Positions 15,727-24,937 of a stretch of 64,000 bases of DNA are shown in pieces. Where the stretch lies: positions 1-64,000 of the forward strand of contig CAZJVP010000099.1 in the NCBI GenBank assembly GCA_964549615.1. The letters run 5' to 3'. This DNA is from CAYVLA01 sp964549615 [NCBI: uncultured Thermococci archaeon] (GTDB lineage: Archaea > CAYQAE01 > CAYVLA01). The number at the start of each line of letters is the position of its first letter. Positions within the stretch are counted from its first letter, which is position 1. The position numbers and the translations under genes are program-made. The notes beneath the pieces were generated by a model. It saw only the letters and a program-made list of their open reading frames with translations, made no database searches and had not been told where the DNA came from.

Positions 15727-16695
15727 CTATCCTACGCTTGGCGTCAGGAAGACAGCGTAAAGCAGAAAGGAGGCGGCCGAGAGGGCGGCCTCGATCAACC
15801 AGACCTCGTAGACAAGGTGCCTCTCATCGGACGGAAAATGAACCATCAGGAAGTGTACGAAAGCCCAGCAAGACCCAGGGATGAGCCTGCCGTCAGGACC
15901 GATTCTCGAATGCCCGGTTACGGACTTCGGGGCGAACCGGTTTCGGACCTTGCAGAACAGCTCGACAAGGTGAGGGGCAAGGATCAAAGGCAGCACGAGC
16001 TCCGCCTTGGCAAGAAGGGCGGAGAGGCCAAGGACGCCGCCCATGGTCAGGGTGCCGATGTCCCCGGGAAACGCCCTCGAGGGATATTTGTTGAAATACA
16101 GGAAGGAGAGGCATGCACCTGCCAGGCTGCAGCTCAGGAATGCGCCTTCCGGCATCGATCCCACTGCGGACATCCCTAGAACGGCGAGTGCCGCGATAGC
16201 GGTCGTGCCGGCCTCCAAGCCGTTAAAACCCGCAAGGATGTTGACCGCATTTGCGGAAACCGAGACGGCCAAACCCATCACAAGGCCCAGGAGGGAACTT
16301 GGAATCAGGTCGCCAAGGATAGGAGAAGCTTCCGGCCTGTTCATGCAGAGGACCGCCGTGGAGCCGATCAAGGAGAGGCTGAACTTGGTTCTTCCCCTGA
16401 TCTCGAAGACGTCGTCGAAGGCACCGATGGCGGCCATGACAAGCACCACCGCGAAGACCAGCCAAGCGGCCTTGATGCCCAGAGGAACGGAAACGATTGC
16501 TGCCGTGGCTAGAATCCCCAGCACGATGCCGATGCCTGCCATCTCCACCACCTCGGTCTTCTCGGCCTTATGGAGATCCACGCCGGTCATGCCCCTCCCC
16601 GCCAGCAAGGGGATGGCGGCACGGGTGAAGACGAAGGTCAGGGCAGCGGACAAAGGAAAGCATGCCGCCGCGACCGATGCCACGCTGGATGCCAT
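15727..16695 (-). CDS. polyprenyl-phosphate GlcNAc-1-phosphate transferase (Alg7/AglH/MraY type)
   Basis: An integral membrane enzyme of about 322 residues with about ten hydrophobic segments. Superfamily motifs are clear: AIGAFDDVFEIRGRTK (the catalytic DD pair), NAVNILAGFNGLEAG and FPGDIGTLTMGG, with an HxxE-like region VTGHSRIGPDGR on a cytosolic loop. It moves a sugar phosphate, most likely GlcNAc-1-P from UDP-GlcNAc, to dolichyl phosphate, the first step of lipid-linked glycan assembly in archaea. ATG 16695 is chosen since a strong GGGAAGG precedes it; frames up to 16767 overlap the next gene more. It is the last gene of a three-gene minus-strand operon. Confidence 0.85.
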   Translation of the reverse strand: MASSVASVAAACFPLSAALTFVFTRAAIPLLAGRGMTGVDLHKAEKTEVVEMAGIGIVLGILATAAIVSVPLGIKAAWLVFAVVLVMAAIGAFDDVFEIRGRTKFSLSLIGSTAVLCMNRPEASPILGDLIPSSLLGLVMGLAVSVSANAVNILAGFNGLEAGTTAIAALAVLGMSAVGSMPEGAFLSCSLAGACLSFLYFNKYPSRAFPGDIGTLTMGGVLGLSALLAKAELVLPLILAPHLVELFCKVRNRFAPKSVTGHSRIGPDGRLIPGSCWAFVHFLMVHFPSDERHLVYEVWLIEAALSAASFLLYAVFLTPSVG

Positions 16696-16718
16696 CTGCC
16701 TTCCCTTCCCCCTTCGAT

Positions 16719-17222
16719 CTACCATACGAGAAGTCTTCGTAGCATGCCGAGCTTGTGAAGTATCCACATAGCGCCGGCGATGGTTGCCCTTCTTCTCTCA
16801 ATACACCACTTCATGAACTTGACCAGCCAACTGCTCTCCTCCACGCTCCGGACAACGGACCTCGTGACCGCGGGCACCGTCAAGGCAAGCCTGCCCGCGA
16901 CCAGTGCCACGAAAGCTGCAGAGAGGGAGAGAGCGATCAGGGCGTTTGCCGCTCGGCTCCCCTCAACGATGTACGTGCCCCAGGAAACGCCTCGCTCGCC
17001 CGAGATCGTGACCACGCCAAAAAATCCCAGCGCCCAGACCAGTGTGACGGAGATGATGAAGCTCGACACGACCGTCGCGACCAGCCCGTCCAAGGACGCC
17101 CATACGCCAACCAGCCTCTTGACGCCCCGGCGGGATATCGGACTCGTGCCGATCATCGTGCCGAACCCGTAGAAACTCAGGGCAAACACGACGATCCCTG
17201 AAAGCAGGGAAATCGCGTTCAC
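16719..17222 (-). CDS. three-segment membrane protein
   Basis: A 167-residue protein with three hydrophobic segments (SLLSGIVVFALSFYGFG, ATVVSSFIISVTLVWALGF, ANALIALSLSAAFVALVAG) and a basic C-terminal helix (RSVEESSWLVKFMKWCIERRR). GTG 17222 overlaps the stop of the upstream large membrane protein by 4 bases (GTGA), a strong sign of coupling. The C-terminus runs up to the GlcNAc-1-P transferase gene. No family was recognised. It may be a partner subunit of its neighbours. Confidence 0.6.
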   Translation of the reverse strand: MNAISLLSGIVVFALSFYGFGTMIGTSPISRRGVKRLVGVWASLDGLVATVVSSFIISVTLVWALGFFGVVTISGERGVSWGTYIVEGSRAANALIALSLSAAFVALVAGRLALTVPAVTRSVVRSVEESSWLVKFMKWCIERRRATIAGAMWILHKLGMLRRLLVW

Positions 17223-19489
17223 ATTCTCACCCCGCACGAGGAAAGCCTCGGCAGCTGCCAAGGATTCCTTGCAGACAACGCAGCGACGACGAGCAAGAAC
17301 CACCCCACCACGACCTGCAAGAGGTTATCCGTCCCCGCAGCACCGTACAAGATCAGGAATCCCACGACAAGCGGCAATGCCACGAAAACCAGCATATGCA
17401 GGGTCCTGTCCGCGTGGTCCGAGAGATAGTAGTTGAGAACTGAGGCAACCGCGTCGACCAGCTTGAGCGCCACCGTGATGACCGCCGCGATCACAAGCGC
17501 GGTTGGCAGGGTCCACAGCGATTTCATTATCTGCAGGTCGCCGACCCTAGCGAAAAGCCTAGACACGACGAGGAAAAGAACCGGGATCACCATTGCATTC
17601 CCCGCCCTTGAGTTGCGGGTGAGAATGAAGAACGCCCCTGCGAAGGCCAAGCTGGCAATCATCCCCCTGCTCAGCCAAGTCTCCAGGCTCTCTAGGCCAA
17701 GCGCGGCCATGATGACCCCGGCTGCCGATTCGTGGAACCGGTATTCGAAATCCATCAGGAAGTTAACGCTCGCCCTCGAGAAGTAGTCCTTCGGCGCGGT
17801 GTTTGGCGTCTCCCCGGAGATGAACCTGAAAAGCGTCGGTGCAGTCAGGGGGTTGGACACGAAGAGGTAGATGAGAAGGAGGCCAAATATTGCAAGCAGC
17901 GAGAAAGAGACCCTGAGCTTTGACCGAGATACAAACAGCAGCAGGACGACGCCCAGACCTAGCAATGCGAAGAACGCACGCGGGAAATTGCCTCCGGCAA
18001 AATAGGGACTGACGAGGGAGATCGCCGTGATCCCCCTGCCAAGCGGGCCGTGCCAGCCAAGGGGCATCCTAAGCAGGTAGCTTGAGGCAGTGTACAGGAC
18101 CACGCACAGGACGAAGAAGACGAAGAACGAGCCCAGGCACATCGCAAGCCTGTTGACGGATCTTGAGACCTTTTCCCGAAGGTGTAAGGCAAAGTATCCG
18201 GCTGACATGGCACCCATCATTATGGTCAAAAGCGAAAGGCCCACAATGATTATCAAGACCGGGAAGAAGGCCTTCCACCCAAGGCCGAGGCGGTTCTCCT
18301 TCTTCTTGGCCGCCTCGATGCGTTCGATCTCATCTCTTAGGAAGCCCACCTTGTCGGCACTCGGAAGCCGTCCCGTTCCGAGGCCGGCAAGAAAGTCCTG
18401 GTTGAGGGTCAGCGTTCCCTCCTCCAAGTAGACAGGAACCCCCCGATCGATCGCCGAAGCCAGCGCCGCTTTCCACCTCACGTCATCCTGCGCGAACTTG
18501 TAATCCTCTATGACGACCATATCGACAACGCCAAACTCGAGCATGAGCTCCAGCGCACGCTCAGTTCCGCGGATCACGCTGGCTGGGCCTTCCGAGAGCC
18601 CGAACACGTAGTCCCCCGAGGGGCCCGTCACGGCTACAATATTGACCCGCGGCGCAGGGCCCGCGAGGTACGACAGACCCACCGTGAGCGCGAAGAAGAC
18701 GCCGAACGCCGCCAGAACGACAGGCAGGCTTAGCCACCCAAACCGCCTCTCGACCCACCGTAGGACCTTTGACCTGAACAGACCGACAGCTTTCGATGAC
18801 GCTGCAAAGAACACCAGGACGATTGCAATGACCAGCATGAGAAGAAGCTCGATCGTCGCCCTCTTGGTCGCAGAGCTCTCAATGTAAATGAACCCGGAGC
18901 TCTGGTGGAACAGGTATAGGTTGCCCTGAATCGCCGGCAGAAGGGACGAGTAGCGAACCTTGGCATCCGGCGGTATGCGGATTGAGACGGTCATCGTAGC
19001 CGGGACGGTCTGGTTGACCAATTCGTCAACCTTCCAGCCAAGCTGGGCACGGCCAAAAAGCGCTTCGGGCGTCTGCGCGTATACCAACCTGCCCGTCTCA
19101 TCCCTGTAGCTACTGAAGTTCAGCCAGGACACCGAGCCGCGCTCAGGCCTGATGAACGTCACACGTTGGAGATAGGAAGCTTCTATCCTCTCCAGGATCA
19201 CCCCTTCGCTCATCACGGCCCCAGGGGGAATTGAAAGGCAGAACGAAACGTTGCTCACCGCATCGCTTCCGGACCAGAGTACGGCTATCGTCCGCTGGAC
19301 TGGGATGTCGAAGCTGGTCACCTGGAGAAGGGATACGACTATGTAGGTCGGGATCTTGTCTGGGAAGAGGATGGTCACGTTGTCAACGATCTGCGTTCTC
19401 TTGACCTCCGCCCCGTAAGCGGCCGAACTCGCCAGCGCCAGGATCATGATGCAGGCACATATCTTCCCCCAAGGGCGTCGGTCATGCAT
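17219..19489 (-). CDS. large secreted-domain / multi-span membrane protein
   Basis: A protein of 756 residues. A signal peptide (ICACIMILALASSAAYG) precedes an extracellular beta-rich domain of about 190 residues with N-glycosylation-type sequons. Two transmembrane helices follow, then a cytosolic or external domain of about 120 residues (GDYVFGLSEGPASVIRGTE), and finally roughly nine further helices. The start at ATG 19489 fits the signal peptide and promoter; the frame upstream to 19672 has no signal features. The family is unknown. Being first in the operon with the three-segment protein and the GlcNAc-1-P transferase points to lipid-linked glycan handling (transfer, flipping or polymerisation), but nothing in the sequence proves it. 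Confidence 0.6.
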   Translation of the reverse strand: MHDRRPWGKICACIMILALASSAAYGAEVKRTQIVDNVTILFPDKIPTYIVVSLLQVTSFDIPVQRTIAVLWSGSDAVSNVSFCLSIPPGAVMSEGVILERIEASYLQRVTFIRPERGSVSWLNFSSYRDETGRLVYAQTPEALFGRAQLGWKVDELVNQTVPATMTVSIRIPPDAKVRYSSLLPAIQGNLYLFHQSSGFIYIESSATKRATIELLLMLVIAIVLVFFAASSKAVGLFRSKVLRWVERRFGWLSLPVVLAAFGVFFALTVGLSYLAGPAPRVNIVAVTGPSGDYVFGLSEGPASVIRGTERALELMLEFGVVDMVVIEDYKFAQDDVRWKAALASAIDRGVPVYLEEGTLTLNQDFLAGLGTGRLPSADKVGFLRDEIERIEAAKKKENRLGLGWKAFFPVLIIIVGLSLLTIMMGAMSAGYFALHLREKVSRSVNRLAMCLGSFFVFFVLCVVLYTASSYLLRMPLGWHGPLGRGITAISLVSPYFAGGNFPRAFFALLGLGVVLLLFVSRSKLRVSFSLLAIFGLLLIYLFVSNPLTAPTLFRFISGETPNTAPKDYFSRASVNFLMDFEYRFHESAAGVIMAALGLESLETWLSRGMIASLAFAGAFFILTRNSRAGNAMVIPVLFLVVSRLFARVGDLQIMKSLWTLPTALVIAAVITVALKLVDAVASVLNYYLSDHADRTLHMLVFVALPLVVGFLILYGAAGTDNLLQVVVGWFLLVVAALSARNPWQLPRLSSCGVRM

Positions 19490-19519
19490 GGGGAATCCTG
19501 TGCCACGGAAGGGTTCGGG

Positions 19520-19530
19520 CCTTATTGAAC
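19520..19530 (-). promoter_or_regulatory. TATA box of the large membrane protein operon
   Basis: GTTCAATAAGG on the minus strand lies about 36 nt from ATG 19489. Its neighbour on the other strand starts at 19696, so this is a divergent promoter region. Confidence 0.5.
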
Positions 19531-19695
19531 CTCCAGTGGAATCGTTCAGATGGATTCTGATGGGGGGAACCGCCCCAGGAGCCAGGCCGGGCTGCATCCG
19601 CGGATCCAGGGGGATGGATGAGCATGGCGACTTCCCCACCTGAAGAGTCAGGAAAGTGAAGAGTTTTTTCAAGCGCGACGGGTCATCCCAAGCGT

Positions 19696-20679
19696 TTGAC
19701 GGGACGAGAGCTCGCCTTCAGCATCGGAAGAGTCATAATACGTCTTCCCGGCTGCTCCCGGCTCCGGGTTCCCGTCGGCCACGCGGACCGATCCGAGAGC
19801 CCGGCAGCGGTTGAGATCGGACTGCGCGAGAGGGCTAACCTTGCGCCCATGCCGGGTGAGGCGTTCGGCCCATGCATCGCGGGTGAGGGCGCGGTAAGCA
19901 TGCTCGGACCCGGGGGCCGATGGCTGGTGGTCTCGTTTGAGCCACAAGGCCTGCTTGGGTCGTCTGCAATCCAAGTCGAGTACGACCCTAGGATACCCGT
20001 TGCATGGCTTCTCGAGCACCTGCTGGAACCCCTCGCCTTCCTGATCAATCTGAGGCACGACATGGCATTCGTTCACGCCGCAGGTCTGGAGATCGAGGGG
20101 AGGGGCGTAATTCTGGCAGGATGGACCCGGGCAGGCAAGACGCAGCTCCTGCTGCACTTCCTTGAGAGAGGAGACGCGGCACTATCCGATGACTGGACCG
20201 GCGTTGCGGAAGGGAAGATCTGGCCCTACCGGAAGTATCTAAAGCTGTCTCCGCAGAACCTCTCTGCACGCCCCGATCTGGGCAGAAAGGCATTGACGAT
20301 CTCCGGCTCTGCGTACCTCGATCCGGCATCCATCGGGGCAAGGATCGCGACTGCGACAATGCCGACCCATTGCGTGATGATCCACAGGTTCGACGGCACC
20401 GGGGTGCACGTGGCGGGTTCGAGCATCCAACTCCAGATCGAGAGGATGCTTGCGGTCCTATCGTACACGATCCTGCACTACACGGGCGCTGTCTTTGCCG
20501 CGGCCCAACTTCGAGGTGGAGTGGAAATGGAAGAGGTAACGCGACTCGTCACCGACAAGGCACGGCCTCTCTTGCAATCCTCGCTTTCAGGATGCCGGGC
20601 GCACGAGGTTGCATGTGGCCACCAGTCTAATGACATGCTCGTCAACGCCATACACAACTGCATAGGAAATCTCAGATGA
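19696..20679 (+). CDS. HprK-like P-loop protein 1
   Basis: A 327-residue protein. The C-terminal half has an HPr-kinase-like fold: FVHAAGLEIEGRGVILAGWTR-A-G-K-T supplies a Walker A of the G-x4-GKT form near residue 150, followed by the ALSDDW segment, where HprK has its catalytic DD pair. The N-terminal part is beta-rich and differs from HprK. Archaea lack the PTS, so the target is unlikely to be HPr. HprK-like genes are known beside glycan and radical-SAM gene sets in bacteria, where the substrate is unclear. It starts with TTG 19696. It heads an operon with two more HprK-like genes and glycosyltransferases. Confidence 0.7.
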   Translation: MTGRELAFSIGRVIIRLPGCSRLRVPVGHADRSESPAAVEIGLRERANLAPMPGEAFGPCIAGEGAVSMLGPGGRWLVVSFEPQGLLGSSAIQVEYDPRIPVAWLLEHLLEPLAFLINLRHDMAFVHAAGLEIEGRGVILAGWTRAGKTQLLLHFLERGDAALSDDWTGVAEGKIWPYRKYLKLSPQNLSARPDLGRKALTISGSAYLDPASIGARIATATMPTHCVMIHRFDGTGVHVAGSSIQLQIERMLAVLSYTILHYTGAVFAAAQLRGGVEMEEVTRLVTDKARPLLQSSLSGCRAHEVACGHQSNDMLVNAIHNCIGNLR

Positions 20680-21719
20680 TGAAGCAGGTCAACCTCTTGG
20701 TTCATGGTGTACCCGTCAAGCTTACCACGGATGATCCGGACTTCTTCGAGTACGTTAGGGACAACATGTTCTTGTTCATCTCAGACTCGTCGGCCGAACC
20801 CGCAATGGAAATAACCTACAGGAATCTTGGCAAGGGGCACTATACGATCCAGCCGGAGTCCGACATGGAGAGAATCGGCCTCGAGCTTTGGCAGGGACCA
20901 CGCTCGATACTCCAACGGAGGCGAGGGCTAGAGACACTCTGCAGATCGCTTGAGGGAGGACGGCTCTCGATCGAGGCGCGCTTCCATACGCTGCGCGAAC
21001 GTTCTAGGCTCCGAAGCCTGGCTCGCGGGATAGCCAGGAGAGGAATGGATGAAGAGAAGAGGAGACACGAAACATGCCATTATGTCGCAAGGCAGTGTTT
21101 GCACCTGCCGCTCTTCAAGACTCTTCTGGAGAGAAGGGGCCTTGCTCTCATCCACGCTTCTTCGGTGGCCAGGAATGGCAAGGCGCTCATCTTCGCTGGC
21201 CTCGGCGGCAGTGGGAAGAGCACGCTTGCCGCATTCTTCTGCGCGAACAAAGGCTGGTCACGCATGAGCGACAACTTCACCCTGGTGTGTGGCGACCGCG
21301 TTTTCGCATATCCAGAAAGCCCTAGGATATCGGCAGATATGATGAACTTGCTGGCGGGTTCCCACCAAGGAAGGGAGGTATACGGGAAGGTTCATTTATC
21401 GGAAGTGGCCTCCAAAATCCCGGAGACCGCGGAGATCTCCGCGATCTACCTGATATCGCTCGGCGAGTCGGCCAAGATCCGACCGATCTCGGCACAGGAA
21501 TGCCTGGCCAGGATCGAGGCGATGAACGATTATCTCGCCGAGTTCCCTGAACATACCTATCTGAGGTTCCTTGGCGAGGACGATCCCCGAGCTCACAACA
21601 GAAAGGTCGTGGCCGAGCTTCTTGGGCGATCGCGGACCTATAGGCTCGTCCAGTCATGGGACGCTGATTTGGACGAAACTTACCGACTCATCGAGGGGAC
21701 CTTCCCTGGGACCGAATGA
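20676..21719 (+). CDS. HprK-like P-loop protein 2
   Basis: A 347-residue paralog of the preceding gene. Walker A is GLGGSGKSTL near residue 175, preceded by the ALIHASSVARNGKALIF strand pair and followed by RMSDNFTLVCGDRV, which matches the HprK DD region only in the second aspartate. The N-terminal domain (HGVPVKLTTDDPDFFEYV) resembles part of the third protein. ATG 20676 overlaps the previous stop by 4 bases (ATGA). Role as a kinase of a small molecule, lipid or protein is inference. Confidence 0.7.
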   Translation: MMKQVNLLVHGVPVKLTTDDPDFFEYVRDNMFLFISDSSAEPAMEITYRNLGKGHYTIQPESDMERIGLELWQGPRSILQRRRGLETLCRSLEGGRLSIEARFHTLRERSRLRSLARGIARRGMDEEKRRHETCHYVARQCLHLPLFKTLLERRGLALIHASSVARNGKALIFAGLGGSGKSTLAAFFCANKGWSRMSDNFTLVCGDRVFAYPESPRISADMMNLLAGSHQGREVYGKVHLSEVASKIPETAEISAIYLISLGESAKIRPISAQECLARIEAMNDYLAEFPEHTYLRFLGEDDPRAHNRKVVAELLGRSRTYRLVQSWDADLDETYRLIEGTFPGTE

Positions 21720-22800
21720 GACGACCATTGGGAATGTCCGGATAGCGGGCGACATCGGCGTGCAAGCGCGCCTAGTGGAGATGCTGTCAGCAGCGTCCGA
21801 ATTCGTGCGTGAAGGCCAGTGCAATAGGAGGATCACGGTCACGGATGCGCCTTTCCAGGCCGGGCAGACCATGTACCAGATGGGGCTTGAGGGAAGCTTT
21901 GCGGAGGAGGTAGTCGAGATCAGGCTTGGCGGCCGCAGACTCGTGGTCGAAGACGATGGCGAACGGCTTACCATACACACCGAGTTCGTTCGGCCGCTAC
22001 CGTTTCTTCTGCCTCTAGTGCTCTCAAACGTGGACGGCTGTCAGATCGCCCCGGTCCACGCCTGTGCGGCCAGCTTCAGGGAGAAGGGCGTGCTGATTGC
22101 CGGGCCCGGTGGGTCAGGAAGGACGGGCCTGCTCTTGAAGCTTCTCGAGCAAGGCGCTGGGTTCGTATCTGAGGATAGCTGCCTACTTTCCTCCGACGGG
22201 CATATCCTGAGCACCGGCCCGAGGATGATCCTGCAGTCCGAGATAGGCAAAGATGGGCGGCTGAAGGACAACCTATCCCTACTTTTGCGCTCACATAAGC
22301 TCACGGGAAATGTGCTGTTCAGGCTCAGCGCGCTGCGGATCATCTCGGGCATCGCGTCCATCAGCTCGAGGAGGCCGCTCTCAAGGGTTGTGAGGCGGCT
22401 CTCGAACGCACTTCGCGTCTCGTTGGAAGTGGACTCAAGGGAGCTTTGGAGAGGACGTTGGGTTCCGACATGCAGGTTGGATGCGGTCCTTCATCTCTCG
22501 GTGCATCCTTGGGAGAACGGCAAGATCCAGCAGGTGTCGCCCCAGGAAATGGCGACGAGGCTCTTGGCGATCAACCGTTTGGAGTTGAAGGAGTACCTGG
22601 AGCTCATCCAGATTCATCGCTTCGCAAGGCCGGATGTGGGCCCAAGACTCGCGGAAAGCTTCATGACATACGAGCGGGTAATCTCGGCTGGAGTGAGCGG
22701 GGCAGCTTGCTTCGTGTTAAGCGGACCCAAACGCAAGGTCCAACAGATGGCCTTAAGCCTAGTGGAGACTAGGTTCCTTGGCGTCGGTGGTCAGAATTGA
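21706..22800 (+). CDS. HprK-like protein 3 with degenerate P-loop
   Basis: The frame codes for about 365 residues. The Walker A position reads GPGGSGRTGL, with Arg in place of the catalytic Lys, and is followed by GAGFVSEDSCLLSSDG. The flanking VHACAASFREKGVLIA matches the strand before the P-loop in proteins 1 and 2, so it is a true paralog that may not hydrolyse ATP. The start is uncertain. The frame contains no ATG, GTG or TTG between TTG 21571, which would overlap the previous gene by 149 bases, and GTG 21760. A CTG at 21706, seven bases after GAGGGG, would give an N-terminus that lines up with protein 2. Confidence 0.65.
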   Translation: MGPNETTIGNVRIAGDIGVQARLVEMLSAASEFVREGQCNRRITVTDAPFQAGQTMYQMGLEGSFAEEVVEIRLGGRRLVVEDDGERLTIHTEFVRPLPFLLPLVLSNVDGCQIAPVHACAASFREKGVLIAGPGGSGRTGLLLKLLEQGAGFVSEDSCLLSSDGHILSTGPRMILQSEIGKDGRLKDNLSLLLRSHKLTGNVLFRLSALRIISGIASISSRRPLSRVVRRLSNALRVSLEVDSRELWRGRWVPTCRLDAVLHLSVHPWENGKIQQVSPQEMATRLLAINRLELKEYLELIQIHRFARPDVGPRLAESFMTYERVISAGVSGAACFVLSGPKRKVQQMALSLVETRFLGVGGQN

Positions 22801-23759
22801 AGGGTGAAAGCGAGTTCGTCTCACTGGTCGTGGTGAGCAAGGAGTACGATGCCGACCTTGAGGAATGCTTGGAATGCACGAGGCACCAGACAAGGGCGTT
22901 CGACGAGATCATCGTCTGCATCTCTTCGGACAGCGAGCAGGCGAGGAAGCGATGGCCGCAGGTCACATTCATCGCCAAACCCGCCGGTCGATCTAAGGCG
23001 AGGAACATAGCATGGAAGGCTTCCAAGGGCTCGATCGTCTGCTTCTGGGAAGCGGACTCGATCTTCAACGACGAGTGGTTGCGAGAAGTCCTGAATACGT
23101 TCGCTCTCGGGGCGGATGCGGTCATAGACAGGAGAAGAAGCTACTGCCCGAAGGGCTACTTTCAGCGGTCGTGGGATAGAGGGCTTGATCTCCGTTATGC
23201 CAGGTATGTGCCGTTCTCGGCCTGGGCCTTTAGAAGGAACGTCCTTGTTGACACTGAAGGTTTCGACGAAAGCCTCGACTACGCAGAGGACACCGATCTC
23301 GGCCTGAGGCTCAAAGCAAAGGGATACAAGATACTGCTTGCGGATAAGGCCGTCCAATGGCACAAGGGGGAGCCGAGGAGTCCACTGTCCATGATGCGAA
23401 GGCGGTTCACCTTCGGGTACAAGAAGACCTTGGGGTTCTACCGAAAGCACCCGGACCTATTCCCCACAGGCACATCGCTCTTGACGGTCCTTTGCCTATC
23501 TGGAGCGGCTGTCTTGGTGGTTCTCGGAAGACTGGTCTTGCTTGCGCTTGTGGCGGCAGTCGGCTTCACGGTGGCTTTCGCTGTGGAAGCGCGAGAGTCG
23601 TGGGGCATCCTGCGTTTGCGCCACGTTCCTAGCCTCACTGCGATCCGGCTTTCGGGGGCGGCCTGTTACCACATTGGGGCCGTACTCGGCCTGGCAACGA
23701 GAGCCTTCAGGAGACCTAGCATTCCATGGCCGGCAAAGGGGAGGCTGGCGGGGGGTTGA
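22797..23759 (+). CDS. GT2 family membrane glycosyltransferase
   Basis: A 320-residue inverting GT-A glycosyltransferase. The start SLVVVSKEYDADLEECLE and the segment RNIAWKASKGSIVCFWEAD (the usual D-x-D is E-A-D here) mark the nucleotide domain. YAEDTDLGLRLKAKG is the acceptor-side ED motif. Two or three hydrophobic helices end the protein (LLTVLCLSGAAVLVVLGRL). TTG 22797 overlaps the stop of the HprK-like gene (TTGA). It is likely to add a sugar to a lipid-linked acceptor at the membrane. Confidence 0.8.
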   Translation: MKGESEFVSLVVVSKEYDADLEECLECTRHQTRAFDEIIVCISSDSEQARKRWPQVTFIAKPAGRSKARNIAWKASKGSIVCFWEADSIFNDEWLREVLNTFALGADAVIDRRRSYCPKGYFQRSWDRGLDLRYARYVPFSAWAFRRNVLVDTEGFDESLDYAEDTDLGLRLKAKGYKILLADKAVQWHKGEPRSPLSMMRRRFTFGYKKTLGFYRKHPDLFPTGTSLLTVLCLSGAAVLVVLGRLVLLALVAAVGFTVAFAVEARESWGILRLRHVPSLTAIRLSGAACYHIGAVLGLATRAFRRPSIPWPAKGRLAGG

Positions 23760-24937
23760 GGATACTCTACGTTGCCACCGACGTCGCGGTGCCCGGCACG
23801 AAGGGCTCCAGCACGCACACCATCGAGCTCTCCTCCGGCCTTGCGGCCCTGGGCGCCGAGGTTATCGTGCTCTCGCGCAGGACATCGAGGCAGCAGAGCG
23901 AGGAGGAAACCCTAGATCGGGTGCTCTTCCGCCGGGTCTTCAGGGGCATCGTGCATCCCCTGGAGGGCGTGGGGGCACGTCCCGGAACAGCCAGTCGCCG
24001 TGCCGGCCTGAAAGGGCGCATCTACGATGCGTATCTCTGGTTGATCCATTCCACCTATTGCGGGGCCTTGGCAACCAGGATCATCCGGAAGAACAGAATA
24101 GACATCATACTCGAGAGGGGATCGTCTCTGGGAGCCGGCGCGATCGCTTCGAAGCTCACAGGGAAGCCATTGGTCCTCGAGGTCATCGACCGGAGGCATT
24201 CGAGGCTTAGCCTGAAACTTGCCAGGAAAACGATTGCGTACAGGCGCGAGATACTCAAGGCCGACCTTCCCCCGGACATGCTCGCGATAATCCCGGCCGG
24301 CGCGAACACGGAGCTATTCAAGGAATCCCGAAAGCAGGAGATCGACCTTGTGGGATATGCTGGAAGCTTCCGCGCGTGGCACGGCGTAGAAGATCTCGTC
24401 AGAGCCGGCCGGGCACTCAGGGACATGGGGCAGGTTGCCCGGTTCATCATGGTGGGCCCCGGATGCGAAGAAGCGGTGCGTCTCGCCGAGACGCTGGGCG
24501 TCACGGATGCATTCACATTCACCGGGGCCCTGCCCTACGAGCAGATCCCAAGACAGCTCGCTAGGTGTGCAATGCTCGTTGCCCCGTTTAACCCCTCCAA
24601 AGACCCGTACATGAGGAAACACGGCTTCATTTTTTCGCCGCTCAAGATCTTCGAGTACATGGCGATGGGCAAGCCGGTCGTCGCGACCGACGTGGAGAAG
24701 GTGAGGGACGTCGTATGGAACCTCAGGACGGGGATTCTGGTGCAGCCGGGCGATCCGAAGTCACTCGCAGACGCGCTGGACATGTTGATAAGGAATCCTG
24801 ACACCGGCATACGTATGGGCAGGCTGGCTAGGAAGACGATCGTCAGCCACTACTCCTGGAGGAGGCTTTCCCAGCTGATCCTCGCCATACTTGCGGGAAG
24901 CATCGGCAAACGATCGGGAGCGGAGTTGTCCGGTTGA
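23756..24937 (+). CDS. GT4 family glycosyltransferase
   Basis: A 393-residue GT-B enzyme. Its start (MRILYVATDVAVPGTKGS) overlaps the previous stop as TTGA; an ATG at 23726 in the same frame is possible but adds only glycine-rich residues. The donor domain shows VGYAGSFRAWHGVEDLV, FTGALPYEQIP and the loop FSPLKIFEYMAMGKPVVAT, typical of this family. It is in the HprK operon, so the sugar it adds probably belongs to the same product. Confidence 0.8.
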   Translation: MRILYVATDVAVPGTKGSSTHTIELSSGLAALGAEVIVLSRRTSRQQSEEETLDRVLFRRVFRGIVHPLEGVGARPGTASRRAGLKGRIYDAYLWLIHSTYCGALATRIIRKNRIDIILERGSSLGAGAIASKLTGKPLVLEVIDRRHSRLSLKLARKTIAYRREILKADLPPDMLAIIPAGANTELFKESRKQEIDLVGYAGSFRAWHGVEDLVRAGRALRDMGQVARFIMVGPGCEEAVRLAETLGVTDAFTFTGALPYEQIPRQLARCAMLVAPFNPSKDPYMRKHGFIFSPLKIFEYMAMGKPVVATDVEKVRDVVWNLRTGILVQPGDPKSLADALDMLIRNPDTGIRMGRLARKTIVSHYSWRRLSQLILAILAGSIGKRSGAELSG

